Source: Marinihelvus fidelis (GTDB lineage Bacteria > Pseudomonadota > Gammaproteobacteria > Xanthomonadales > SZUA-36). Taken from it: a DNA stretch of 64,000 nucleotides. The DNA lies in contig NZ_VYXP01000003.1 in the NCBI RefSeq assembly GCF_008725655.1, positions 372,001 through 436,000 on the forward strand, given 5' to 3'. Numbering within the stretch: the first letter of the stretch is position 1; each line of letters starts with the position of its first letter. Below, in pieces: positions 56,611-64,000 of the stretch. The notes under the pieces are model-generated. The model worked only from the letters and a program-made list of their open reading frames with translations. It did not search any database and was not told where the DNA came from. Position numbers and translations under genes: made by a program.

Positions 56611-57767
56611 CACGGACTGCGCTGGTCAACGGCCGGGTTTTTGACGGCGACACAACGCTTGAAGACGCGACCGTTGTCGTTGATGACGGTGTAATCGCCG
56701 AGGTACGGGCCGCTTCCGACGGCGCGACGGCGGCTGACAAGACCATCGACCTGCACGGCCGCTGGCTGGCGCCCGGGTTGATCGACATCCAGGTGAACGG
56801 CGGTGGCGGCCGGTTGCTGAACGACGACCCCAGCGTGGACACGATCCGAACCATGGGCGCAGCGCACCGCCGCTTTGGCACCACCGGCTTTTTGCCCACC
56901 CTGATCAGCGACAGCGCGGACGTGATGTGCCGGGCCTTGACGGCCGTCCGCCAGGCCACGGCCGAAGGCGTGCCCGGCGTGCTCGGCATTCATGTCGAAG
57001 GGCCGTTCCTGGACCCGGGGCACCGAGGCATCCACGACGACCGGCATTTCCGTCCAATCTCGGACGAAGATATTGAACTGCTCACACCACGTGGTGACGA
57101 GGTGGTGCTGCTGACCATCGCACCGGAGCGCTACGGCCCGACCATGGTGCGGCGCATGGTCGACGCCGGCATCCGCGTCTATGGCGGGCACAGCGGCGCG
57201 ACCTTCGAACAGGCGCGCGAGGCACTGGACGCAGGTCTCAGCGGCTTCACCCACCTGTTCAACGCCATGACGCCGTTCACCAGCCGCGCGCCCGGCATGG
57301 TGGGCGCGGCGCTGCAGGATCCGAACAGCTATGTCGGTCTGATCGCCGACGGCCATCACGTGCACCCGGCCAGCGTCGCCGTGGCCCATGCGGCCAAGGC
57401 CCGTGACCGCATGCTGCTGGTGACCGACGCCATGTCGACCATCGGCGCGGAAGGCGACAGCTTTGAATGGAACGGCGAGACCATCCACGTGGCCGATGGC
57501 GCACTGCGTCTCGCCGATGGCCGCCTGGCCGGCTCGCACCTGGACATGATCAGCGCCGTGCGCAACATGGCGCGATTCACCGGCATCGACCGCACGGCCG
57601 CTTTACGCATGGCCGCGACCGTGCCGGCCATGGCCCTGGGGCGCGATCATGAACTGGGGTATATCCGGCCCGGCTATCGCGCCAGCCTGGTGGAACTCGA
57701 TGACGACTTCAGCGTGGTGGGCAGCTGGATTGACGGACAGCGCGAGGCGTACCGTGAGCCGGGCTGA
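56607..57767 (+). CDS. nagA: N-acetylglucosamine-6-phosphate deacetylase, second copy
   Basis: 386 residues with the full NagA motif set: LAPGLIDIQVNGGGGRLLNDDPS (near 50), GIHVEGPFLDPGHRGIHDDRHFRP (near 130), GGHSGATFEQAREALDAGLSGFTHLFNAMTPFTSRAPGMVG (His ligands) and LVTDAMSTIG (catalytic Asp, near 273). It starts in the ATGA overlap with the symporter. Close to MurQ it would deacetylate the GlcNAc-6-P that MurQ makes, while the other copy serves PTS-derived GlcNAc-6-P. Whether it prefers a different sugar phosphate is open. Confidence 0.92.
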   Translation: MTRTALVNGRVFDGDTTLEDATVVVDDGVIAEVRAASDGATAADKTIDLHGRWLAPGLIDIQVNGGGGRLLNDDPSVDTIRTMGAAHRRFGTTGFLPTLISDSADVMCRALTAVRQATAEGVPGVLGIHVEGPFLDPGHRGIHDDRHFRPISDEDIELLTPRGDEVVLLTIAPERYGPTMVRRMVDAGIRVYGGHSGATFEQAREALDAGLSGFTHLFNAMTPFTSRAPGMVGAALQDPNSYVGLIADGHHVHPASVAVAHAAKARDRMLLVTDAMSTIGAEGDSFEWNGETIHVADGALRLADGRLAGSHLDMISAVRNMARFTGIDRTAALRMAATVPAMALGRDHELGYIRPGYRASLVELDDDFSVVGSWIDGQREAYREPG

Positions 57768-57771
57768 CGGT

Positions 57772-58986
57772 TCAGTCGTAGCGCAGGAACGCCGCGCGGC
57801 GTTCGCGGAACGTGTCGAGTTCGGCCTGGTAGGTGTCGACCAGCGCGTCGATGTCTTTGCCCTCCCGCAGCGCCTCCAGAACGGCCTTGTTGGCCAGCAG
57901 GCGCGTGTAGGGCTCGATGTCCCAGGTATCCGGGTAGTCATGCCGCAGCTGCAATGCGACCTGGAACCCGGTTCTGACCGGGTCAAAGGCGGCGCGATCA
58001 GTGATCAGGATGTTGATGCCGCCGCAGCGCTCACCCTCGAACTTGCTGGCATCTGGCGTGAATGTCACGGATATGAACGCAACACCGGGGATCCTGAGGC
58101 GATTCAGGTCGCGCGCCAGCGCATCGCCGTCCAGCCACGGCGCGCCGATGATCTCGAACGGCGTATCGGTGCCCCGCCCCACCGAGAGATTGGTGGTCTC
58201 GAGCAGGCCGATACCGGGGTACAGCAGCGCCTGGTTCAGGTTGCGCATATTCGGCGAGGGATTGACCCAGCGCTGGCCGGTGGCGTCGAAAAAGTCGGCG
58301 CGCGACCAGTGACGCAGTTCGACGACCTGCAGGTCCAGGTCCAGCTCGAGCTCGGCGCGGAACATCTTCGCCAGCTCGCCGACGGTCATGCCATGACGGG
58401 TCGGCAACGGATGCCAGGCCACGAACGACAGCAGGTCGGCATCGGCCACGGGGCCGCCCACGTCGATGCCGTTGATCGGGTTCGGCCGGTCGAGCACGAC
58501 AAACCGCTTACCATGCTCCGCCGCAGACGTCATCGCCAGGCCCATGGTCGAGATGTAGGTGTAGAACCGCGCGCCGATATCCTGGATGTCGAACACCAGC
58601 GTGTCGATACCCTCCAGCATCCATGGCTCGGGGCTGCGGGTGTCGCCGTAAAGGCTATAGATGGGCAGGCCGGTGGTACCGTCTTCGCCATGATCGATTT
58701 CGGGGATGTCTAGCTTGCCCTCGATACCGTGCTCGGGGCTGAACAGCGCCACCAGCTCGACACCGGGCGCGTCAGCCAACAATTGCAGGGTGCTGTCGCC
58801 GTTGCGGTCGATGCCGGTGTGATTGGTGACCAGGCCGACGCGGCGGCCCGCCAGGGGCTCAAAATCCGCCTGGCGCAGCACATCGATGCCAGACAGGGTC
58901 TGCTGGGCGGAAGCGTCGTCGCTGGATTCGGCGGCCACCACCAGGCCAGGGGCGAGTAACAAAATGATCAACAGGAATTTGCGCAT
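57772..58986 (-). CDS. namZ: DUF1343 / NamZ-type exo-beta-N-acetylmuramidase, copy 1
   Basis: 404 residues. The signal peptide MRKFLLIILLLAPGLVVAAE is followed by a DUF1343 domain: GRRVGLVTNHTGIDRNG, LFSPEHGIEG, VFDIQDIGARFYTYISTM, VVLDRPNPI, WVNPSPNMRNLNQALLYPG and GAPWLD. NamZ of Bacillus subtilis (YbbC) removes MurNAc from the non-reducing end of peptidoglycan fragments. An ATG nine bases upstream (58995) is possible. It ends five bases from nagA-2 in convergent orientation and is divergent from murQ with only about 50 bases between. The protein should be periplasmic. Confidence 0.9.
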   Translation of the reverse strand: MRKFLLIILLLAPGLVVAAESSDDASAQQTLSGIDVLRQADFEPLAGRRVGLVTNHTGIDRNGDSTLQLLADAPGVELVALFSPEHGIEGKLDIPEIDHGEDGTTGLPIYSLYGDTRSPEPWMLEGIDTLVFDIQDIGARFYTYISTMGLAMTSAAEHGKRFVVLDRPNPINGIDVGGPVADADLLSFVAWHPLPTRHGMTVGELAKMFRAELELDLDLQVVELRHWSRADFFDATGQRWVNPSPNMRNLNQALLYPGIGLLETTNLSVGRGTDTPFEIIGAPWLDGDALARDLNRLRIPGVAFISVTFTPDASKFEGERCGGINILITDRAAFDPVRTGFQVALQLRHDYPDTWDIEPYTRLLANKAVLEALREGKDIDALVDTYQAELDTFRERRAAFLRYD

Positions 58987-59040
58987 GGGTGGCATTCTTG
59001 CAGAGCCGTCCGTGCCAGCGCAATGCGAAGGAAACCGACG

Positions 59041-59976
59041 ATGACCGAACGGGAATTACCCGATAATGCCAACCTGGCCGGCCTGACCACCGAGGCGCGC
59101 AACCCGCGCAGCCAGGACCTCGACGCACTGTCGACGCTGGAGTTCGTGCGCCTGCTGAACAGCGAGGACGCGGGCGTCGCCAATGCGGTGGCCGATGCCG
59201 CCGAGGATATCGCGCAGACGATCGACATTATCGCCGAGCGCATGCGCCGGGGCGGCCGCCTGGTCTACTCCGGCGCCGGCACCTCCGGCCGGCTGGGCGT
59301 GCTGGACGCCTCCGAGTGCCCTCCGACGTTCAACGCCGAACCCGGCCGCGTGGTCGGCCTGATCGCCGGAGGCGAGTACGCGCTGACGAACGCCGTTGAG
59401 GGTGCCGAGGACAGCCCGGAACAGGGCCGCGCCGACCTCGAGGCCATCGGTTTCGGCCCCGACGACGCCCTGGTCGGCATCGCCGCCAGTGGCCGCACGC
59501 CGTACGTGATCGGCGCGCTGGACCACGCCCGCGAGATCGGCGCGGCCGCCATCGCCTTCACCTGCAATGCCGGCTCGGAAATGACCCGTCATGCCGACCT
59601 GTCCATCACCACGGTGGTCGGCCCCGAAGTCCTGACCGGCTCGACCCGAATGAAGGCCGGCACGGCCACTAAGATGGTGCTGAACATGCTGAGTACCGGC
59701 GCCATGGTCAGGCTGGGCAAGACCTACGGCAACCTGATGGTCGACCTGCAGGCGAAGAACGTGAAGCTGGTGGAGCGCGCCATCGGCCTGGTCATAACCC
59801 TGACCGACTGCACCCGTGAACAGGCCAAAGCGCTGCTGGACGCCAGCAACGGTGAAGTCAAAACGGCGGTGCTGGTGCAGCTGGCTGGTGTTTCACCTGG
59901 CGAAGCGCGCGAGCGCCTGGCAGCCGTGAATGGCCAGCTGGGCAAGGCCCTGGCCGGCAGTGACGCAGCACCTTGA
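59041..59976 (+). CDS. murQ: N-acetylmuramic acid 6-phosphate etherase
   Basis: 311 residues, near E. coli MurQ (298). TTEARNPRSQDLD is the N-terminal signature. The SIS domain has YSGAGTSGRLGVLDASECPPTF with catalytic Glu92 and AVEGAEDS with Glu123, plus GIAASGRTPYVIGAL and GSTRMKAGTATKMVLNMLSTG. It splits the lactyl ether of MurNAc-6-P into GlcNAc-6-P and D-lactate in the cytoplasm. AAGGA eight bases before 59041 decides the start over an ATG at 59023. The kinase gene follows after ten bases. Confidence 0.95.
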   Translation: MTERELPDNANLAGLTTEARNPRSQDLDALSTLEFVRLLNSEDAGVANAVADAAEDIAQTIDIIAERMRRGGRLVYSGAGTSGRLGVLDASECPPTFNAEPGRVVGLIAGGEYALTNAVEGAEDSPEQGRADLEAIGFGPDDALVGIAASGRTPYVIGALDHAREIGAAAIAFTCNAGSEMTRHADLSITTVVGPEVLTGSTRMKAGTATKMVLNMLSTGAMVRLGKTYGNLMVDLQAKNVKLVERAIGLVITLTDCTREQAKALLDASNGEVKTAVLVQLAGVSPGEARERLAAVNGQLGKALAGSDAAP

Positions 59977-59986
59977 GGCCGAACCG

Positions 59987-60955
59987 TTGAACACCACGAA
60001 ACATCTCCTGGGCATCGACGGCGGCGGCAGCCGAACACGCGCGGTGCTCGCCGAGATGACGCCCGACGGCCAGGTGACGGTACTCGGCCGTGGCGATGCA
60101 GGTTCCGGCAACCCGTTGCTGGCCGGCCACCGGCAGGTGCTCGCCAACCTGGATTCGGCCACCGCGCAGGCCTTCTCGGCGCTGCCCGACCCATCCATCA
60201 TCGTGGATGCGGCGGTGCTCGCGCTGGCGGGCGCCGGGGCGGCCGAGGAAAGCGCCTTGATCGAACAATGGGTGACCGCCAATCCACGGCTGTCGGCCTA
60301 CCGCCTTATCCCCGACTGGCAGCCCGTGCTGGTGGCCGGCACGCCTGACGGCCACGGTATCGGCCTGATCGCCGGCACCGGCTCGGTCGCGTTCGGCGCC
60401 ACCGCTGACGGCCGCACCGTCAAACGCGGCGGCTGGGGCCACTGGTTCGGCGACCAGGGCAGCGGCTACGACCTGGGCCGGCAGGCCCTGACAGCCGCCG
60501 CCCACGCGGCCGATGGCCTGGCGGCCGCCACCCGGCTGGGCGCCGCCATTGCCACGCATTTCGATGGCGCAACCCCGGATGCCATTTCGACGCTGCTGGC
60601 CCGCCACGACAACCCACGCCGCGCCATCGCCGCGCTGGCGCCGGTGGTGCTTGACGCCGCCGCGGACGGTGACGATGTCGCGGTTAACATCACCGAGAAC
60701 GGCGCCCGCCACCTGGCCGGCCTGGTCGCCTCCGTCGCCAACGCCCTGGCGCTGGACGACGGTTATCCGTTGGCGCTGGCCGGTTCCGTGGTCTGCGAAA
60801 ACGCGGCGTACCGGCAGCGCGTCCTGGATACGCTGGGCCAGTCAGGGCCCGTGCCTGGCACCGTTACACGCGTCGAAGAACCCGTCATGGGCTGCATCAC
60901 GCTGGCCCGTCATGAACTGTTGAACACGAACACCGCCTGGAGAGACCATGCATAG
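59987..60955 (+). CDS. BadF/BadG-type amino-sugar kinase (MurNAc/GlcNAc kinase)
   Basis: 322 residues of the ASKHA fold. The phosphate-1 loop LGIDGGGSRTRAVLAEM is at the N-terminus, the GTGSVAFG loop near 130, and GGWGHWFGDQGSGYDLGRQAL near 145 is the hallmark of NagK/MurK-type kinases. A TTG start at 59987 has GAGG eight bases upstream; an ATG at 59930 lies inside murQ. As the direct partner of murQ it probably phosphorylates MurNAc (and perhaps GlcNAc) at O6 with ATP. It resembles the Clostridium MurK type rather than AnmK, judged by the BadF motifs. Confidence 0.87.
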   Translation: MNTTKHLLGIDGGGSRTRAVLAEMTPDGQVTVLGRGDAGSGNPLLAGHRQVLANLDSATAQAFSALPDPSIIVDAAVLALAGAGAAEESALIEQWVTANPRLSAYRLIPDWQPVLVAGTPDGHGIGLIAGTGSVAFGATADGRTVKRGGWGHWFGDQGSGYDLGRQALTAAAHAADGLAAATRLGAAIATHFDGATPDAISTLLARHDNPRRAIAALAPVVLDAAADGDDVAVNITENGARHLAGLVASVANALALDDGYPLALAGSVVCENAAYRQRVLDTLGQSGPVPGTVTRVEEPVMGCITLARHELLNTNTAWRDHA

Positions 60956-62003
60956 ACGACTGCTTTTGAAGAATTCCGCCGCGCTGGCCGCGCTCGGCAT
61001 GGGTGCACCCCTGCCTACCGCCCAGGCGGCGAGTGCCACCGGTGCCGCGAGGGACATCATCAAACCCCGACGGCTGGAACCCGGCATGACCCTGGGTCTG
61101 ATCGCCCCGGCCAGCCCGCCCGACGAGAAGGAGAGCATCCGCTTCGCCGGCGACGTGATCCGCTCACTGGGCTACGCGGTCAAGGAAGGCGAGAACCTGT
61201 ACGCCAAGACCCAGTACCTGGCCGGCACCGACCAGCAGCGCGCCGACGACGTCAACGCGATGTTCGCCGACCCCGACGTCGACGCCATTTTCTGCGTTAC
61301 CGGCGGCTACGGCACCACGCGCATCCTGCCGCTGCTCGACTACGACACGATTGCCGCCAACCCCAAGGCCCTGATCGGCTACAGCGACATTACCGGCATT
61401 CTCAACGCCATCTACACGAAGACCGGGCTGGTGGGCTTCCACGGCCCGGTCGCACAGCGCAATTTCGGCGATTACGCGCTGGCGGAGTTCCAGAAGGTGC
61501 TGGTGAACCCGTCGGCCCCGGTCGCGTTGGCGGCGCCGCCGCCGTTCGAGACCAGCCCCGGCCAGGTCGAGCGCTACAACCGCATCACGCACATCAGCGG
61601 CGGCAAGGGCAGCGGCCGCCTGGTGGGCGGAAACCTGACGCTGATGGCGTCGATGACGGGCTCACCGTATTTCCCATCCACCGACGGCAACATCCTGTTC
61701 CTGGAAGACATCGACGAAGCACCCTACCGCGTCGACCGCATGCTCACCGAGCTGTGGCTTGCCGGGCACCTGGACAACCTGGCCGGCGTGGTGCTGGGCC
61801 GCTTCACCAAGGCGGACGCCAACGGCAACTCGTTCACGCTGGAGGAAGTGTTTGAAGACCGCTTCGGCGACGCCCCCTACCCCGTCATCCGCGGCCTGAT
61901 GATTGGCCACATGAAAGATCTCAGCACCATCCCGGTCGGCGCGCGCGCCGAACTCGACGGCAATGCAGGCACGTTGACACTGCTTGAAACCGCGGTGCGG
62001 TAA
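60948..62003 (+). CDS. LD-carboxypeptidase with export signal
   Basis: 351 residues, S66 family. The N-terminus MHRRLLLKNSAALAALGMGAP looks like a Tat signal (twin Arg, then hydrophobic), unlike the cytoplasmic homologue at 47453-48388. The catalytic region has FCVTGGYGTTRILPLLDYD, nucleophile Ser146 in LIGYSDITG, Glu in LFLEDIDE and His in MIGHMKDL. It should remove terminal D-Ala from tetrapeptides in the periplasm before uptake. Its start overlaps the kinase stop by eight bases, so murQ, kinase and this gene form one unit. The two LD-carboxypeptidases share motifs but are clearly different. Confidence 0.9.
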   Translation: MHRRLLLKNSAALAALGMGAPLPTAQAASATGAARDIIKPRRLEPGMTLGLIAPASPPDEKESIRFAGDVIRSLGYAVKEGENLYAKTQYLAGTDQQRADDVNAMFADPDVDAIFCVTGGYGTTRILPLLDYDTIAANPKALIGYSDITGILNAIYTKTGLVGFHGPVAQRNFGDYALAEFQKVLVNPSAPVALAAPPPFETSPGQVERYNRITHISGGKGSGRLVGGNLTLMASMTGSPYFPSTDGNILFLEDIDEAPYRVDRMLTELWLAGHLDNLAGVVLGRFTKADANGNSFTLEEVFEDRFGDAPYPVIRGLMIGHMKDLSTIPVGARAELDGNAGTLTLLETAVR

Positions 62004-62007
62004 CGCC

Positions 62008-62075
62008 GGGGTCAGAGTCGAACCAGGTTGGGGTCAGAGTCGACTCTGACCCCAACCTGGTCCGACTCTGACCCC
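62008..62075. repeat. 68-bp near-perfect palindrome built from GGGGTCAGAGTCG units
   Basis: Positions 62008-62041 and 62042-62075 are reverse complements with one mismatch in 34 bases. Each arm carries the unit GGGGTCAGAGTC twice, separated by GAACCAGGTT or its complement, and the centre is a SalI-like GTCGAC. It lies between the convergent LD-carboxypeptidase and namZ-2 genes. It resembles REP/BIME-type palindromic elements linked to REP-associated transposases, none of which is in the window. It may also serve as a bidirectional transcription end. Confidence 0.8.
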
Positions 62076-62082
62076 ACCCCTC

Positions 62083-63324
62083 TCACTCGTAGAGCAGGTA
62101 GCCTTTACGCCGCTCGACATAGGCCTTATACGCCGCCTGCTCTTCCGCGGACGGCGCAGGTGGCTGGTTGGCGGCCAGCTGTTCAGCCATTTGGCGGCTG
62201 CCCAGCGCTTTCAGGAATCCGGTGGGTTTGCCTTCAGAAGTCAGGTATTCGGAAAAAATGGCCTGCTCCGGAGCTAGCTTCACCAGTTCGGTCATCAGCG
62301 CCAGGCCGACCGCGGCCGGGTCCACGGCGGAGAAGTCGGTCACGTGCAACTGCACACCCTGCACGGATTCGCCACTGAAGGTGGCGTAACGCGGCGAGTA
62401 GGTCAGCGGCCGGAACGCGATGCCTTCAAGCCCCCGCGCCGACATGGCCGCGGCGAAGGCCTGGCTATCCAGCCACGGCGCACCCATCAGCTCGAATGGC
62501 GTCGGCGTGCCGACCCCCTCGTTCAGGCGCCGCAGCTCGCCGATGATGCCGGTCATGGCGTAGAAATAGCTGCTTTCCCAGCGTGGGATGTGCTGCGACG
62601 GCGGCACCCATACCCAGTCGAGATCACCGTAGGTCATGCCGCGCTTCCAGCCGTCCATCGGGATCACCCGCAGGTCGATGTCCGGCACACGCTCGGCGCG
62701 GATCATTCGCGCCCATTCGCCCGGCGTCAGGCCGTAGACCTGCGGCACGGGGTGAATGCCGATAAACGACAGCAGGTCGTCGTCGATCATCGGGCCGCTG
62801 ACCACGCGCCCGCCCATCGGCTCCGGCCGGTCCAGCACCCAGACGGCCACGCCGGCATCGGCGCAGGCCTCCATCAGGTAGGTCAGCGAGGATACGAAGG
62901 TGTAGCTGCGGCTGCCGATGTCCTGGATGTCGTAGAGGATGACATCCAGCCCTTCGAGCATCTCCGGCGTCGGCTTGCGGGTCGCGCCATACAGGCTGGC
63001 CACCGGGATACCCGAGACCGGGTCGATATCGCCGGCCACCTTGTCACCCGCGAAGTACTGCCCCCGCACGCCGTGCTCCGGGCCGAACAGGCGGGCCACG
63101 TTGACGTCCGGCAGCGCGCGAACGACGTCAATGGTCGACACCAGCTGGCGATCCACCCCGGTCGGGTTGGTCAGGATGCCGGCGCGCTTGCCGGCCAGTT
63201 CGGCCGCGTGATCGCGCACCAGTACTTCCACGCCGGGCAGCACCTCCGCGCGGGCCGCGCTCACCGCGCCCAGCGCCATCACCATCATCACCAAAACCAG
63301 GGCTCGAACCATTCCAACCATCAT
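62083..63324 (-). CDS. namZ: DUF1343 / NamZ-type exo-beta-N-acetylmuramidase, copy 2
   Basis: 413 residues. The signal peptide ends at SAARAE. DUF1343 motifs are GKRAGILTNPTGVDRQ, LFGPEHGVRG, LYDIQDIGSRSYTFVSSL, WVLDRPEPMGG, WVPPSQHIPRWES and GAPWLD. The protein is divergent from copy 1 in many positions (NTP for NHT, GPEHG for SPEHG), so the copies probably differ in preferred substrate, for example peptide-bearing versus naked MurNAc. The ATG at 63324 overlaps the acetyltransferase stop; the next codon is also ATG and better spaced from GGAG. Expected location is periplasmic. Confidence 0.9.
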   Translation of the reverse strand: MMVGMVRALVLVMMVMALGAVSAARAEVLPGVEVLVRDHAAELAGKRAGILTNPTGVDRQLVSTIDVVRALPDVNVARLFGPEHGVRGQYFAGDKVAGDIDPVSGIPVASLYGATRKPTPEMLEGLDVILYDIQDIGSRSYTFVSSLTYLMEACADAGVAVWVLDRPEPMGGRVVSGPMIDDDLLSFIGIHPVPQVYGLTPGEWARMIRAERVPDIDLRVIPMDGWKRGMTYGDLDWVWVPPSQHIPRWESSYFYAMTGIIGELRRLNEGVGTPTPFELMGAPWLDSQAFAAAMSARGLEGIAFRPLTYSPRYATFSGESVQGVQLHVTDFSAVDPAAVGLALMTELVKLAPEQAIFSEYLTSEGKPTGFLKALGSRQMAEQLAANQPPAPSAEEQAAYKAYVERRKGYLLYE

Positions 63325-64000
63325 GCGCTCCGTTTATCGATCGTCTTTTTCATGCGAACCAGCCGCGCGCTGACTTCGGCGCCCACCTGGGCCTGGTAGA
63401 ACGGCACCGGACCAACCCACGGGATCACGGCCGTCTGAAACCCCAGTTCACGCAGGTCGCGAAGACAGCGCTTCAACAACACGCCGCCGATGCCCAGCCC
63501 GCGCGCGGCGGGCAAGGTGCCCATGGGCCCGAACCAGCCGGCGGCGGTGTTATTCCCACCCCACGCGGAAAACCCGAGCAACTCCGAATCACGCCAGGCC
63601 AGGTGTACGCCGACTGGCATCTGGGCCATCGAGCGCCCGACCTCGTCGTGCCAGCTACCGCCAAAATGGTCCAGCAAAGCGCCCAGGGCCACCTGGTCGC
63701 CAGCTTCGGCCCGGCGAACCGCCACGCCCTGCCCGACCAGCCGTGACTCCGCGTCAGCAGTTTCCAGGTCGGCCGCCGTTAAGTCGGCCGTCATGTTCTC
63801 GGTCTCGCCGGTCACCTGGTAGCCGTGATGGCCCAGGAAAGCCAGCCCATCCGCGTAGCGGTCATCCACGCCCGGCGAAAGGTAGTTCGGTGCCGACCCA
63901 GCCACCGTGATTGAACCGGCGCCCTTCGAAAGCAAAGCGGACTCCACTGCGCCAAGCAAAGTGGATCCATAACCGGCACGCCGCGCCTCTGGCGCGACCG
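63321..64000 (-). CDS. Tandem GNAT acetyltransferase (5' end outside window)
   Basis: The frame stays open to the right window edge, so the start is missing. Near the edge RRAGYGSTLLGAVE is an acetyl-CoA-binding motif A (R-x-x-G-x-G/S), and a second one, LPAARGLGIGGVLLKRCLRDLRELG, lies in the C-terminal half. This points to two GNAT domains in one protein. A TTG at 63959 could be taken for a start but would cut off the first motif. The last codon overlaps the NamZ-2 start by four bases, so the two are coupled. Substrate unknown; a murein-sugar or peptide acetylation role is only a guess from position. Confidence 0.8.
   Translation of the reverse strand, partial: VAPEARRAGYGSTLLGAVESALLSKGAGSITVAGSAPNYLSPGVDDRYADGLAFLGHHGYQVTGETENMTADLTAADLETADAESRLVGQGVAVRRAEAGDQVALGALLDHFGGSWHDEVGRSMAQMPVGVHLAWRDSELLGFSAWGGNNTAAGWFGPMGTLPAARGLGIGGVLLKRCLRDLRELGFQTAVIPWVGPVPFYQAQVGAEVSARLVRMKKTIDKRSA

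Overview
The window is GC-rich, densely packed DNA from a Gram-negative bacterium. Three large TonB-dependent receptors, outer-membrane and periplasmic lipoproteins, a fused EIIA-HPr-EI phosphotransferase protein and a HutC-type GntR regulator with NagB-II and NagA suggest a polymer-degrading gammaproteobacterium, perhaps of the Xanthomonadales/Lysobacterales type. That placement is inference from gene content only. I see no rRNA, tRNA, CRISPR array, prophage or complete insertion sequence. No stretch above 300 bases lacks a gene.

1-5.5 kb holds mixed chromosomal genes: a polysaccharide deacetylase cut by the window edge, a DUF2061 membrane protein behind a Fur-box-like site, NnrS, a Gfo/Idh/MocA oxidoreductase, phosphoglucomutase and a VOC protein. 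Opposing runs of a 7-bp repeat lie between the last two. 5.5-15 kb looks like a poly(3-hydroxybutyrate) degradation cluster. A TetR regulator and a secreted PHA depolymerase plus a dehydrogenase run rightward. A TonB receptor, MFS carrier, 3-hydroxybutyrate-dehydrogenase-like SDR, AMP-forming acyl-CoA ligase and alpha/beta hydrolase run leftward. Two 16-bp palindromes lie in the divergent promoter. 15-26.7 kb is mostly housekeeping and isolated genes: Zn peptidase, GST, dihaem cytochrome c, amidohydrolase lipoprotein, serine hydrolase, RluE, a sialidase-fold secreted protein, a MscS channel, gamma carbonic anhydrase, a GFA protein and DUF2214.

26.8 kb to the right edge (about 37 kb) is the main discovery: a nearly complete peptidoglycan utilisation locus. 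Its first block is GlcNAc catabolism: EIICB and EIIA-HPr-EI transport, a TonB receptor, a GntR regulator, NagB-II and NagA. Its second block starts with an RpiR/MurR-type regulator and continues in one tight operon with a penicillin-binding-type serine hydrolase, MpaA, glutamate racemase, an APC transporter, alanine racemase and a D-serine dehydratase-like enzyme. A small toxin-antitoxin cassette with a frameshifted toxin separates this from an opposing operon: YkfC-like NlpC/P60 endopeptidase, Ala-D/L-Glu epimerase, LD-carboxypeptidase, and SpmA/SpmB membrane proteins. The third block has an AmiD-like amidase lipoprotein divergent from an Oar-type TonB receptor, a sodium-solute symporter with a second NagA, two DUF1343/NamZ exo-muramidases, MurQ, a BadF-type amino-sugar kinase, an exported LD-carboxypeptidase and a tandem GNAT protein.

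Together these genes can strip murein outside the cytoplasm, import GlcNAc, MurNAc and stem peptides, and funnel them to fructose-6-phosphate, D-lactate and L-amino acids. An inverted repeat GAAT-N5-ATTC recurs in front of the MurR gene, the ykfC operon and the amidase/receptor pair, which suggests one regulon. All assignments come from reading protein sequence and gene order; no database search was run.
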